Below are positions 17,235 through 27,765 of a stretch of 64,000 nucleotides of DNA, one piece after another. Position 1 is the first letter of the stretch. The number at the start of each line of letters is the position of its first letter. The notes under the pieces were generated by a model that did no database searches, had not been told where the DNA came from, and saw only the letters and a program-made list of their open reading frames with translations. The DNA is from Alphaproteobacteria bacterium (GTDB lineage: Bacteria > Pseudomonadota > Alphaproteobacteria > Caulobacterales > Hyphomonadaceae): the NCBI GenBank assembly GCA_018222605.1, contig JAAEZZ010000002.1, positions 124,001 through 188,000 of the forward strand, given 5' to 3'. The position numbers were made by a program, and so were the translations under genes.

Positions 17235-19292
17235 ATGACGACTGCCCCTTCCATCCCGTCGGCGCTCGCCGAGGCCCTTGCCGAGCGTGGCTATGACACG
17301 CTGACCCAGGTCCAGACCGCCGTAATCCAGCCAGACCTCGCCGGAAAGGATCTGCTCGTCTCTGCGCAGACAGGCTCCGGCAAGACGGTCGGCTTTGGCC
17401 TGGCCATGGCAGACGATCTGTTCGAAGGCGCTGACCGGTTTGCCCCCGCTGAGGCGCCGCTCGCCATCATCGTCGCCCCAACCCGCGAACTGGCCCAGCA
17501 GGTCGCCCGCGAACTGCAATGGCTTTACGGCCCTTCCGGCGCGCGCCTCGCCACCTGTGTCGGCGGCATGGACATGCGCGATGAACGCCGCGCGCTTGGC
17601 CGCGGGGCCCACATCGTTGTCGGCACGCCCGGACGCCTCGCAGACCACATCCGCCGCGGCTCGCTCGACACGTCCGGCATCCGCGTCGTCGTACTGGACG
17701 AGGCTGACGAGATGCTCGACATGGGCTTCCGCGAGGAGCTGGAATTCATTCTTCAGGGTACGCCCGAAACGCGCCGCACCCTGATGTTTTCCGCCACCGT
17801 ACCGAAAGGCATCGCTGCCCTGGCTGGCCGCTATCAGCGCGATGCCCAGCGCATCACGACCGCGGCGGAAAAGGAACAGCACGTCGATATTGACTACAAG
17901 GCCCTGCTCGTTGCCCCCGGTGATGAAGAGAACGCCATCGTCAACATTGTGCGCCATTCCGACAGCGAGACCGCCCTCGTCTTCTGCACGACGCGCGCGG
18001 CCGTGAACAAGCTGATGAGCCGCATGGGCAATCGCGGCTTCCCGGTCGTCGCCCTGTCGGGGGAACTGAGCCAGAAGGAACGCGGCAACGCGCTGCAGGC
18101 CCTGCGCGATGGCCGCGCCCGTGTCTGCATCGCGACCGATGTTGCCGCCCGCGGGCTGGACCTGAAAAATCTCGGCCTTGTCATCCATGCAGACCTGCCG
18201 CGCGATCCGGCGACCCTTCTGCACCGGTCCGGCCGTACGGGCCGCGCCGGCCGCAAGGGCACCAGCGTTCTCTTGGTCACGCCGCGTGCCCGCCGCCGGG
18301 TTGAGCGCCTGCTGAAGGATGCCCGCATCGAAGCAAGCTTTGGCAAACCGCCGTCTGCGGAGGAAATCAGCGCGCAGGATGATGCCCGCCTGATGGCCGA
18401 TCCGATCTTCACCGAAGACGCGACCAGCGAAGACGCAAACCTCGCCCGCATCCTGATCGACACCTATGGCGCCGAACAGGTTGCCGCCGCCTTTGTCCGC
18501 CGTCACCGCTCGGAACGGACCGCGCCGGAAGATCTGCGCGAAGTGGATGATCGTCCGCCTGCGCGCGATCGCAAGGAACGCAGCGAGCGCGGAGACCGCC
18601 GCGAGCGCTCCGACCGCAGCTGGGAAGACCGCCCGCCACGCGAGGCGCGCGAGCCACGTGAACGCCGCCCCCGCGAGCCTCAGCCCGGCTTTGAAAACGC
18701 CACCTGGATCGGCCTCAATGTTGGCCGCCGCAAGAATGCCGAGGCCCGCTGGCTGCTGCCCATGCTGTGCAAGGCGGGCGGCCTGTCACGCGAAGACATT
18801 GGCGCGATCCGCATCAACCCCGCCGACACGCATGTCGAGCTGAAGCCGGACGCCGCCAAGCGCCTGTTCGACACGATCAAGCCGGATGGCACTTTGGAAA
18901 AAGGCCTGCGCGCCTTCTCTCTGGACGGGGCCCCTGCCCCGCATGGCGGCCATCCGGATACGCCGGAAGACGAAGCGCCCCGCCGCCCGAAGCCCCGTAT
19001 CCAGAAGAAACCTGCCGAAGCCCCCGGCAAGCCGGTCATGGACCCGCTCGCCGCCTTTGACGGAGACGCCCCGCCGCGCCGCAAGCCGAAGAAGCCTTTC
19101 GACAAGGCCAAGAGCGGCGGCAAGCCCTTCAAGCCCGGCGGCAAACCCGCCGGCGCACACAAGAGCGCCCGCCCGGCCCATGCCAAGTCCAAACCCGGCT
19201 TTGCCAAATCCGGCCCCAAGACGGGTCCGAAAACCGGCCCAAAAACCGGCAAGGTCCACCGCAAGGGCCCCAAAAAACCCCAGCAGGACTAA
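17235..19292 (+). CDS. DEAD-box RNA helicase with DbpA-type RNA-binding domain
   Basis: A 685-residue protein. Helicase core: Walker A AQTGSGKT (residues 44-51), PTRELAQQ, TPGR, DEAD near 155, SAT near 183, RGLD and HRSGRTGRAG near 330. A charged Arg/Glu/Asp linker (RKERSERGDRRERSDRS) follows. A DbpA/CsdA-like RNA-binding domain (WIGLNVGRRKNAEARWLLPM) lies around 490-555, then a long Lys/Pro/Gly tail with KTGP repeats. It fits CsdA/DeaD-type helicases acting in ribosome assembly and mRNA decay. The basic tail probably binds RNA non-specifically. Confidence 0.93.
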   Translation: MTTAPSIPSALAEALAERGYDTLTQVQTAVIQPDLAGKDLLVSAQTGSGKTVGFGLAMADDLFEGADRFAPAEAPLAIIVAPTRELAQQVARELQWLYGPSGARLATCVGGMDMRDERRALGRGAHIVVGTPGRLADHIRRGSLDTSGIRVVVLDEADEMLDMGFREELEFILQGTPETRRTLMFSATVPKGIAALAGRYQRDAQRITTAAEKEQHVDIDYKALLVAPGDEENAIVNIVRHSDSETALVFCTTRAAVNKLMSRMGNRGFPVVALSGELSQKERGNALQALRDGRARVCIATDVAARGLDLKNLGLVIHADLPRDPATLLHRSGRTGRAGRKGTSVLLVTPRARRRVERLLKDARIEASFGKPPSAEEISAQDDARLMADPIFTEDATSEDANLARILIDTYGAEQVAAAFVRRHRSERTAPEDLREVDDRPPARDRKERSERGDRRERSDRSWEDRPPREAREPRERRPREPQPGFENATWIGLNVGRRKNAEARWLLPMLCKAGGLSREDIGAIRINPADTHVELKPDAAKRLFDTIKPDGTLEKGLRAFSLDGAPAPHGGHPDTPEDEAPRRPKPRIQKKPAEAPGKPVMDPLAAFDGDAPPRRKPKKPFDKAKSGGKPFKPGGKPAGAHKSARPAHAKSKPGFAKSGPKTGPKTGPKTGKVHRKGPKKPQQD

Positions 19293-19318
19293 GGCCTAAT
19301 TCCTCTTGCCACCTCAGT

Positions 19319-19353
19319 ATATGGTTTGTATATAATTCATATATGAACCATAT
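19319..19353. promoter_or_regulatory. AT-rich imperfect palindrome, likely operator of the ParD-like/map operon
   Basis: Arms ATATGGTTTGTATAT (19319-19333) and ATATATGAACCATAT (19339-19353) match at 13 of 15 positions around a 5-base centre AATTC. It is strikingly AT-rich in GC-rich surroundings and includes a -10-like TATAAT (19331-19336). It ends 12 bases before the ParD-like start. Ribbon-helix-helix antitoxins typically repress their own operon through such palindromes, so autoregulation is the natural reading. Confidence 0.7.
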
Positions 19354-19365
19354 TGAGAGACCGGA

Positions 19366-19590
19366 ATGGGCATCGTAAACATAGAAGATGAGCTGCACGA
19401 TCAGCTGCGCCGCGCCAGCAAGGTATCCTGCCGCTCGATCAATGCGCAGGCGGCCTACTGGATCAGGATTGGCATGCTGTGCGAGACCAATCCGACCCTC
19501 AGCTTCACGGACATCCTGACGCGCGAACTGGAGGCGGCCGGCGTATCGGCCCCGCCGCTCATGCCGGAACCGGCCGATAGCGACGCATGA
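19366..19590 (+). CDS. ParD-like ribbon-helix-helix protein
   Basis: A 74-residue protein: a short N-terminal strand (GIVNIEDELHDQLRRASK), two helices and an acidic tail, matching the ParD-like family (Pfam ParD_like). The N-terminal strand and first helix would form the DNA-binding ribbon-helix-helix dimer. It overlaps the methionine aminopeptidase gene by 4 bases (ATGA). A palindrome lies immediately upstream. The partner is not a ParE toxin but a MAP, an association I recall from other proteobacteria; the biological meaning is not established. Confidence 0.75.
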   Translation: MGIVNIEDELHDQLRRASKVSCRSINAQAAYWIRIGMLCETNPTLSFTDILTRELEAAGVSAPPLMPEPADSDA

Positions 19591-20366
19591 CCAAGACGCC
19601 GCAGGAACTCGCCCTGATGGCCGAATCCGGCCGTCTGCTCGCATCCGTGTTCGAACATCTGGACCGCATCTCCCTCGCCGGGAAATCCACGCTGCAGATC
19701 AATGACCTTGTAGAGCGCTTCATTGAGGATGAGCTGCAGGCCCGCCCTGCCAGCAAAGGGCAATACGGTTTTGAATTCGTTCTGAACGCCTCCATCAATC
19801 AGGTCGTCTGTCATGGTGTTCCGTCGCCTGCGGACATCTTGCGTGATGGCGACATCGTGAATTTCGACATCACGCTTGAGAAGAATGGCTATATCGCCGA
19901 TTCCTCCAAAACCTATCTGGTTGGCGATGTCAGCCTCGCGGCCCGGCGTCTGGTTCAGGCGACCTATGCTGCCATGTGGAAAGGCATCCAGGCGGTTCGG
20001 CCTGGCGCCCGGCTGGGCGACATCGGATATGCGATTGAGCGCCATGCCAAGCGCACCGGCTATTCCGTGGTGCGGGATTATTGCGGCCATGGCATCGGGC
20101 GGGAGATGCATGAAGACCCGCAAATCCTGCATTTCGGCAAGCCCGGCACCGGCCTTACCCTGCGCGAAGGCATGGTCTTCACGATCGAACCGATGCTCAA
20201 TCGCGGTCGCCGTACGGTGCGGACTGAAGAGGATGGCTGGACGGTTGTCACCGCCGATGGCTCCCTCTCGGCCCAGTTCGAGCATACTGTTGCCGTCACC
20301 GCCAAGGGCGTCGAGGTGCTGACTCTGAGGCCGGAAGAACGTGCGCCCGGTTACAAAGCGGCCTGA
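19587..20366 (+). CDS. map: type I methionine aminopeptidase
   Basis: A 259-residue MAP with all type I metal ligands and catalytic residues: His in VCHGVPS, Asp in NFDITL, Asp in IADSSKTYLVG, His in GHGIGREMHEDP, Glu in FTIEPML and Glu in AQFEHTV. It removes the N-terminal Met from new proteins and should be active. It is translationally coupled (4-base overlap) to the ParD-like gene rather than lying in the usual rpsB/tsf or secY/adk context, which suggests it may be an accessory copy. The essential map would then be elsewhere in the genome. Confidence 0.93.
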   Translation: MTKTPQELALMAESGRLLASVFEHLDRISLAGKSTLQINDLVERFIEDELQARPASKGQYGFEFVLNASINQVVCHGVPSPADILRDGDIVNFDITLEKNGYIADSSKTYLVGDVSLAARRLVQATYAAMWKGIQAVRPGARLGDIGYAIERHAKRTGYSVVRDYCGHGIGREMHEDPQILHFGKPGTGLTLREGMVFTIEPMLNRGRRTVRTEEDGWTVVTADGSLSAQFEHTVAVTAKGVEVLTLRPEERAPGYKAA

Positions 20367-20464
20367 TCCCGGCAGGCCCGCCTTGCCCTAGCGCACCCCA
20401 TTGACGGGTCTCACACCAGCCCGCAAACCACTGTCATTATCCTTTCTGACAGTGGAGCGCCCCT

Positions 20465-21223
20465 ATGAGCGAGCATATTAACCAGAGCCTTGAAAACCGC
20501 GTCCTGACGCTGACCCTGAACCGTCCTGAGCGCAAAAATGCGCTGACCCAGGCCATGTATGCCGCGCTGGCGGATGCCATCAATGGCGCGAATGACGACA
20601 AGGGCGTCCGCGCCATCATTATCACCGGCGCGGGCGAGATGTTCACCGCCGGCAATGATCTGACAGACTTTGCCGGCAACATGAATGAGGGCGAGCCGCC
20701 GGTGGCGCGCTTCCTCGCGGCCATCCGTGACGCGCAAAAGCCGATGATCGTCACCGTGAACGGTCCGGCCATCGGCGTGGGCCTCACCATGCTGCTGCAT
20801 TGCGACATCGCCTACGCCGCCGACACGGCCAATTTCCGCGCGCCCTTCACGGCGCTCGGCCTGGTGCCGGAGGCAGGCTCTTCCCTGTTGCTGCCGCTGA
20901 CTGTGGGCAATTCCATGGCGAATGAGATCCTGCTGGCAGGCCGCATCCTGACCGCTGAAGAAGCGCTCGCCAGCGGGCTTGTGTCGCGCGTCCTGCCTGC
21001 CGCTGAGCTGCTCGCCGCCGCGCAGAAGACCGCCGCCGCCATTGCCGCCTCCGCGCCGACCGCCATGCGCCGCTCCAAGGGCCTGATCCGCGCCAATCGC
21101 GACGCCGTGAAGGCCCGCATGGACGCCGAAGGCAAGATCTTCGCAGAACAGCTAAAATCCCCCGAATTCGCCGAAGCCGCCGCCGCCTTCGCCCAGAAGC
21201 GCAAACCGGTCTTCGAAGACTAG
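20465..21223 (+). CDS. enoyl-CoA hydratase/isomerase family protein
   Basis: A 252-residue crotonase-fold protein. Oxyanion-hole segments GAGEMFTAGNDL and GPAIGVGLTMLLHCDIAYAA are clear. The second catalytic position (ALGLVPEAGSSLLLPLTVG) has Glu at the place of the hydratase glutamate, so hydratase or isomerase activity is plausible. It acts in the cytosol on an acyl-CoA, probably fatty-acid or aromatic degradation. Monocistronic, followed by a REP-like hairpin. Confidence 0.9.
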   Translation: MSEHINQSLENRVLTLTLNRPERKNALTQAMYAALADAINGANDDKGVRAIIITGAGEMFTAGNDLTDFAGNMNEGEPPVARFLAAIRDAQKPMIVTVNGPAIGVGLTMLLHCDIAYAADTANFRAPFTALGLVPEAGSSLLLPLTVGNSMANEILLAGRILTAEEALASGLVSRVLPAAELLAAAQKTAAAIAASAPTAMRRSKGLIRANRDAVKARMDAEGKIFAEQLKSPEFAEAAAAFAQKRKPVFED

Positions 21224-21229
21224 GATTTC

Positions 21230-21271
21230 CTGGGCCCCGGATATTTGCGTCAGCAGATATCCGGGGCCCAG
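21230..21271. repeat. REP-like palindrome
   Basis: Perfect 15-bp arms CTGGGCCCCGGATAT (21230-21244) and ATATCCGGGGCCCAG (21257-21271) around a 12-base loop. The CCGGGGCCCAG edge is shared with the palindromes at 24045, 24170 and 24244, so this is one dispersed repeat family. It lies 7 bases after the enoyl-CoA hydratase stop. There is no T-run on the + strand. Confidence 0.75.
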
Positions 21272-21525
21272 AACTTAAAAAAAACACCCCTCACCAGCCC
21301 CTTCCACCCCTCCAAACACCCCGAATTCCAGCCCGAAATCAGCGGAATTTCACCCGTTTTTGCCCCCATATTCCGCAGGCGGACGCACAGCGGACGAAAT
21401 ACTGCCGCAGCGCGTTGATTTCATTGCCATTTCTACGCTGCAAAAAGCCCCTCTCAGCTGTGGCCTTTGCACCCCAAACCCCCTATAAATAAAGGCGAAT
21501 CTGACGAATCGATGAGGAGGCCTGA
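21272..21525 (+). promoter_or_regulatory. gyrB upstream region
   Basis: A 254-base leader without a gene. Close to gyrB it has a -10-like TATAAAT (21484-21490), two GAATC sites (21497-21501 and 21506-21510; GANTC is the CcrM methylation target in Caulobacterales) and a GAGGAGG Shine-Dalgarno. I could not place a convincing -35 element. Nothing else recognisable upstream. Confidence 0.5.
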
Positions 21526-23952
<2,427 letters not shown>

Positions 23953-24044
23953 CATCCACCTGCCAAGAGACTCCGGCCTTCGCCGGAGATACGGATTGAG
24001 GGGAGCGATACCCACCGCTCGGAATCGCTGATGTCCCCACACGC

Positions 24045-24079
24045 GTCACCCCCGGCCGCGGAGCGGTCTGGGGGCCCAG
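24045..24079 (+). repeat. REP-like palindrome, copy 1
   Basis: GTCACCCCCGG at the left and CTGGGGGCCCAG at the right frame a GC-rich stem. The pattern is GTCA-pyrimidine-CCC-GG ... CCGGG-x-CCCAG, shared with the two following copies. Confidence 0.65.
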
Positions 24080-24169
24080 CTCTGGACGATGCGAGCGGGC
24101 GCATCATGTCCGGTTGCTGGCCATCGTGCGCCGCAGCGCATGACGTACTATGCTGAGGCGTTCGGAGAT

Positions 24170-24202
24170 GGGTCCCCAGACGGCTGCACCGTCGGGGATG
24201 AC
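24170..24202 (-). repeat. REP-like palindrome, copy 2 (inverted)
   Basis: Read on the minus strand it starts GTCATCCCCGACGG and ends CCGTCTGGGGACCC, the same frame as copies 1 and 3 but in the opposite orientation. Confidence 0.65.
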
Positions 24203-24243
24203 GCGAGAGGAGAGATCGCCCTCTATCCCACACACGTCTCCCT

Positions 24244-24282
24244 GTCATCCCGGAAAGCCCGCAGGGCTTATCCGGGACCCAG
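24244..24282 (+). repeat. REP-like palindrome, copy 3
   Basis: GTCATCCCGGAAAGCCC and GGGCTTATCCGGGACCCAG pair over most of their length. This is the best-preserved copy and gives the consensus GTCATCCCGG...CCGGGACCCAG. Confidence 0.7.
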
Positions 24283-24389
24283 ACCCACCGGAACCCAAAC
24301 TCATCCCGAGCCGCGCCCCGCCCCCACACGCCGCGGGAACCCCTGCCCGTCCGCCACGTTCCTTTCCCTGAGACGAAAGGAACACCGCC

Positions 24390-24575
24390 ATGAAAGCCAA
24401 GTCCGAAGCCCAGCAGAAAGCCGCCGGCGCGGCGCTGGCCGCCAAGCGGGGGGACATGCCGAAATCGAAACTCCAGGGCGCCTCCAAGGAGATGTACGAG
24501 ACCATGACCGAGGACGAGCTCGACGACATGGCCTCCACCTCTCACGACGATCTGCCCGAAAAGAAGGAGGACTAG
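24390..24575 (+). CDS. DUF3008 family small protein
   Basis: A 61-residue, strongly charged protein. The pattern KAKSEAQQKAAGAALAAKRG, followed by LQGASKEMYETMTEDELDDM and AST, matches DUF3008, a short family of unknown function common in alphaproteobacteria and often stress-associated. No membrane segment or signal. It lies 3 bases from the next gene, with which it is probably co-transcribed. Confidence 0.85.
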   Translation: MKAKSEAQQKAAGAALAAKRGDMPKSKLQGASKEMYETMTEDELDDMASTSHDDLPEKKED

Positions 24576-24578
24576 CCC

Positions 24579-24923
24579 ATGGACCGCAAGCAAGTCTGGG
24601 AAACCGAAAAAAGCTTCTGGCTCGAAGGGCCGGATTTCTACCGTGACCGGATGGTTTCCGATGCCTTCATGGTCTATCCCGCGCCGACCGGCATCCTGAT
24701 CGGGGCCGACATCCTCCATGCCCTGGAGCAAGCACCGCGCTGGGACAGTATCGACATGTCAGATCTGCAACAACTTGATACAGGCGACACAACCGTTCTG
24801 GCCTACAGCGCCACGGCCAGCGTCGATGGCGGCGATCCGTATCAGGCGCTCTGCTCCAGCACCTATGTGTGCATTGATGGCCGCTGGAAGCTGATGTCTC
24901 ATCAGCAAACACCTGTCTCTTAA
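24579..24923 (+). CDS. SnoaL/DUF4440-like (NTF2-fold) protein
   Basis: A 114-residue protein with the NTF2-fold pattern: an N-terminal helix with EKSFWLEGPDFYRDRMVSDAFMVYP, then strands and the closing CIDGRWKLMSHQQTPV. Similar proteins are small cone-shaped ligand-binding or enzyme domains; no catalytic residues can be assigned. It starts 3 bases after the DUF3008 stop. Function unknown. Confidence 0.7.
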   Translation: MDRKQVWETEKSFWLEGPDFYRDRMVSDAFMVYPAPTGILIGADILHALEQAPRWDSIDMSDLQQLDTGDTTVLAYSATASVDGGDPYQALCSSTYVCIDGRWKLMSHQQTPVS

Positions 24924-25092
24924 GCCGCGCGCACGCCCTCCATAAGCGTCTGAAACAGGCGCTCCTGTCCAAGGGATAAGCGGCTGCCCCGGCACGGCAA
25001 GATCCCTGCTGCAACGCCGCCTTCCGCCCTGCGCGCCATGGGGAAAGCCCCAGCCCAATCCTGCGCAATGTGATGCGTGACAGAGTGGGCGC

Positions 25093-25785
25093 ATGACGTA
25101 CAAGAGCCCCGATTTCCTTGTCTATGCCGGCCGGTTCACCGTGCAATGGCTGGACCATGCCACCGCCGGCTTCCGGCGTGCGCTGGGGCTCACCCTTCTG
25201 CCCGCCCTGCCCTTTCTGCCGCGCTGGCAATTGCAGGAATTGACGCGCTTTCTGGCGCATGCCGAGCCGGTGATGCGCCGCATCCTCTATCTGATGGCGG
25301 TTGAGCTGGGCACCCTTCCCGTCCGGGAGCGGACGTCCTACCCCACTGCACCAGCCGCTACACGGGCGCCCGCCAAGCCGCCCAAAACCAGCCGCCCCCT
25401 TTTCCCTCAGCCGCGCTTCCGCCTGACCGAACCGGAAGAACGCCCGCAGGCCGCGCGCACCCCGCCGCCAAAACGTTTCCGCACCGGCCCGCGTATCCGC
25501 CGCCTTGATGTAGAGACCCCCGTCGATCTGTCGGAATATCCGGCCGGGCCGGATGACATTCTGCCCTCGGCGCGGCATGTGCGCCGCTTGCTGGCGCTGG
25601 AAGACGTGTTCGAGAACATGTCCCGCTATGTCACCGCCATGCGCCGCCTTATCGGCAAGGCAAAGCCCCTTTTGCGGCAGGCTCTGCCGCCTGCCTTCCG
25701 GCGCAGGCCTCTGACACCTGCGCAGCAGCAGAATGCCTGCGACCTGCACGCAGAGGCAACACGTCTCGCCTACAACACATCCTGA
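25093..25785 (+). CDS. hypothetical proline/arginine-rich protein
   Basis: A 230-residue protein of no family I recognise. Residues 1-75 are helical with amphipathic segments (YAGRFTVQWLDHATAGFRRA; LTRFLAHAEPVMRRILYLM). The middle (80-160) is low-complexity Pro/Arg/Ala and likely disordered. The C-terminal part has another helical region (ARHVRRLLALEDVFENMSRY). No signal peptide. Codon use is typical of the genome and a start with GTGATGCGTGACAG upstream is plausible, so I believe it is coding. Role unknown. Confidence 0.6.
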   Translation: MTYKSPDFLVYAGRFTVQWLDHATAGFRRALGLTLLPALPFLPRWQLQELTRFLAHAEPVMRRILYLMAVELGTLPVRERTSYPTAPAATRAPAKPPKTSRPLFPQPRFRLTEPEERPQAARTPPPKRFRTGPRIRRLDVETPVDLSEYPAGPDDILPSARHVRRLLALEDVFENMSRYVTAMRRLIGKAKPLLRQALPPAFRRRPLTPAQQQNACDLHAEATRLAYNTS

Positions 25786-25856
25786 TACAGACTTGATCGC
25801 CAGGTAAAAACCGGACGGGCCCAGCCCCGCACCGGCCCTTTGTGCTGCGTGGAACG

Positions 25857-26576
25857 CTAGTCCAGCAGGCTCAGCCCCACGCCCGCAAAGCGGATCTCAA
25901 ATCCATCCACGTCCAACCCCATATCCTGCGCGCGCGCCAGCACGGCCTCTCTATCGTCCACATGAATGCCAAAGGCGGCCAGACGCTCGACCGGCCCCTC
26001 CCGGAAAATCACCGCGCCATCCTTCACATATAGTGTGCGGCCATCCACGATCAGGCCGAGCGCCAGCGCCCAACGACTGGCCAGGCCGTCCGGGTCCGGC
26101 GTCTCGATGGCCATGCTGACCAGCCCTCCGGGAACAGAGCGCTCGCGCCAGTCCGGCCCGCCCCAGCGCCAACTGCCAAGAGGACGCGCTTCGTCGACAG
26201 AGACAATTGTCCCGCCCATATCGGCCGGGTGCAGATGGCTTGCGGAAATGTCCGGCAGGTCAATATTCCACACGCGGCGAATGCCCAGACTGTCCACACG
26301 AGACCGGAAGGCGTCCAGCTGGGTGGTCTGGAAGATGGCCATGTATCCGCCCTCCCCGCAGCGCGTGATGAAACGCTGCGCGGGCGCATCGTCTTTCATG
26401 GGCACGACAACTTCCAGAAACTGGTCGCCCATCGCATAGACGCGGTTTTCAAGGCCGAACTCCTTAACGCCCGGATCAATGAACGGCTCGCCCAGGCCCA
26501 GCAACTCGCCTAGCTGGTCTGCCGTCTCCAGACTTTTCGCGGCGATCACCAATTGGCGTATGCGCGGTACCGGCAT
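25857..26576 (-). CDS. VOC-superfamily (glyoxalase-like) protein
   Basis: A 239-residue two-module protein: each half has the beta-alpha-beta3 pattern of vicinal-oxygen-chelate proteins (IRQLVIAAKSLETADQLGEL; the closing VERLAAFGIHVDDREAVLAR). It resembles the Glyoxalase_3-like (PF13468) branch. Metal-binding His/Glu positions cannot be assigned with confidence. It is predicted to bind or transform a small hydrophobic substrate in the cytosol. Monocistronic, divergent from the CDF transporter. Confidence 0.75.
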   Translation of the reverse strand: MPVPRIRQLVIAAKSLETADQLGELLGLGEPFIDPGVKEFGLENRVYAMGDQFLEVVVPMKDDAPAQRFITRCGEGGYMAIFQTTQLDAFRSRVDSLGIRRVWNIDLPDISASHLHPADMGGTIVSVDEARPLGSWRWGGPDWRERSVPGGLVSMAIETPDPDGLASRWALALGLIVDGRTLYVKDGAVIFREGPVERLAAFGIHVDDREAVLARAQDMGLDVDGFEIRFAGVGLSLLD

Positions 26577-26684
26577 GTCATCCTCCCAATATTTTTATCT
26601 GTGTTAGCGGACACAATATCATAACAAACGCAACGCTATCACACCTGAATTGACCCTGGAGCGAAGACACGCCACCAAGGCCCC

Positions 26685-27677
26685 ATGAACGATCACACGC
26701 ACGATTCCTCCGACCACGATCATGAACACGGCGACCATGGCCATTCCCACGGGCACAGCCACGCGCATGGCTATGGCCACAGCCATTCCCATGATGCGGA
26801 CATGACGACTGCGGATTCGCGCCGCCGCGTCGCCCTGGCGGCCATGCTGACAGCGGCCTTCATGGGGGCAGAGATCGCCGGCGGCATCATCTCCGGCTCC
26901 CTCGCCCTCTTGGCAGATGCCGCGCACATGCTGACCGATGCCGGCTCGCTCGCCCTCGCCTGGGTCGGCTACAAGCTGGCCGAGCGCCCGGCAGACCCGC
27001 AGCGTTCCTATGGCTTTGCGCGGATGAAGATCCTCGCCGCCTTCACCAATGGCATCCTGCTGGTGCTGCTGTCGCTGTGGATCGTGTGGGAGGCCATACA
27101 ACGCCTGCTGCAGCCGGTGGAGGTGATGGGCGATGTGCTGATGGCCGTCGCGGTGGGCGGCCTTCTGGTCAACATCATCGCCTTTGCCATCCTGCATGGC
27201 GGCAGCAAGGAAGACCTGAATTTGCAGGGCGCACTGTGGCATGTACTGGGCGATTTGCTCGGCTCCGTCGCGGCGATTGGCGCGGCGATCATCATCATGA
27301 CGACCGGCTGGATGGCGGCGGACCCGATTCTCTCTGTTCTGGTGGCGATTCTGGTTCTGGTGGCCGGGGTGCGCATTGCCCGCCAGTCGGGCCACATCCT
27401 GCTGGAAGGCACGCCGGATGGCCTCTCCCCTGCCGAAATCCGCGCGGATCTGGTGGCAGAGATTCCAGGCGTTGCGGAAATTACCCACATCCATGCCTGG
27501 GCGCTGACAGAGCACAAACCCCTGATTACGCTGGAGGTTTCGGCCGCGCCCGGCACGGATCTGGACCTTCTGCGCCAACAGGTCAAAGCCCGCCTGGCTG
27601 ACCGGTTTGACGTCTCCCATGCCACGGTGGAAGTCGTCTCCGCCGCCGCCGAGCCCAGCGGGCAGTGTTCACATTGA
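26685..27677 (+). CDS. cation diffusion facilitator (CzcD-type zinc/cobalt/cadmium exporter)
   Basis: A 330-residue inner-membrane transporter. The first 45 residues are extremely His-rich (HGDHGHSHGHSHAHGYGHSH) and should bind metal in the cytosol. Six TM segments follow, with the CDF metal-binding HxxxD pair in TM2 (ADAAHMLTDAG) and TM5 (HVLGDLLGS). The C-terminal ferredoxin-like domain is present (ITHIHAWALTEHKPLI). It exchanges Zn/Co/Cd for protons. The trxB gene follows on the same strand at 88 bases. Confidence 0.94.
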   Translation: MNDHTHDSSDHDHEHGDHGHSHGHSHAHGYGHSHSHDADMTTADSRRRVALAAMLTAAFMGAEIAGGIISGSLALLADAAHMLTDAGSLALAWVGYKLAERPADPQRSYGFARMKILAAFTNGILLVLLSLWIVWEAIQRLLQPVEVMGDVLMAVAVGGLLVNIIAFAILHGGSKEDLNLQGALWHVLGDLLGSVAAIGAAIIIMTTGWMAADPILSVLVAILVLVAGVRIARQSGHILLEGTPDGLSPAEIRADLVAEIPGVAEITHIHAWALTEHKPLITLEVSAAPGTDLDLLRQQVKARLADRFDVSHATVEVVSAAAEPSGQCSH

Positions 27678-27765
27678 TATGAGCGCGATAGCGCTTTAAG
27701 GCTCATGGGGCAGCCCCTATATGCGGGGCCGAGAGAACACGAAAACAAGATGGCGGAGCCTTCGC

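Larger units (their letters stand above)
23953..24389. other. 437-base intergenic region filled with hairpins and REP elements
   Basis: No gene is visible. A hairpin GTGGATG/CATCCAC (23941-23959) overlaps the gyrB stop and a second, CTCCGGC/GCCGGAG (23971-23988), follows; neither has a T-run. Three REP-like palindromes come next (annotated separately). The DUF3008 promoter should lie in the last ~100 bases; a CGAAAGGAAC Shine-Dalgarno precedes the ATG at 24390. Confidence 0.6.

Noticed and set aside
17229-18506. 425-codon open frame antisense to the DEAD-box helicase
   Set aside because: It mirrors the helicase codons in GC-rich DNA, has no domain, and the sense gene is unambiguous.
19210-19260. 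Short repeated units in the helicase tail that might look like a repeat array
   Set aside because: They encode the in-frame low-complexity KTGP repeats of the helicase; no spacers, not CRISPR.
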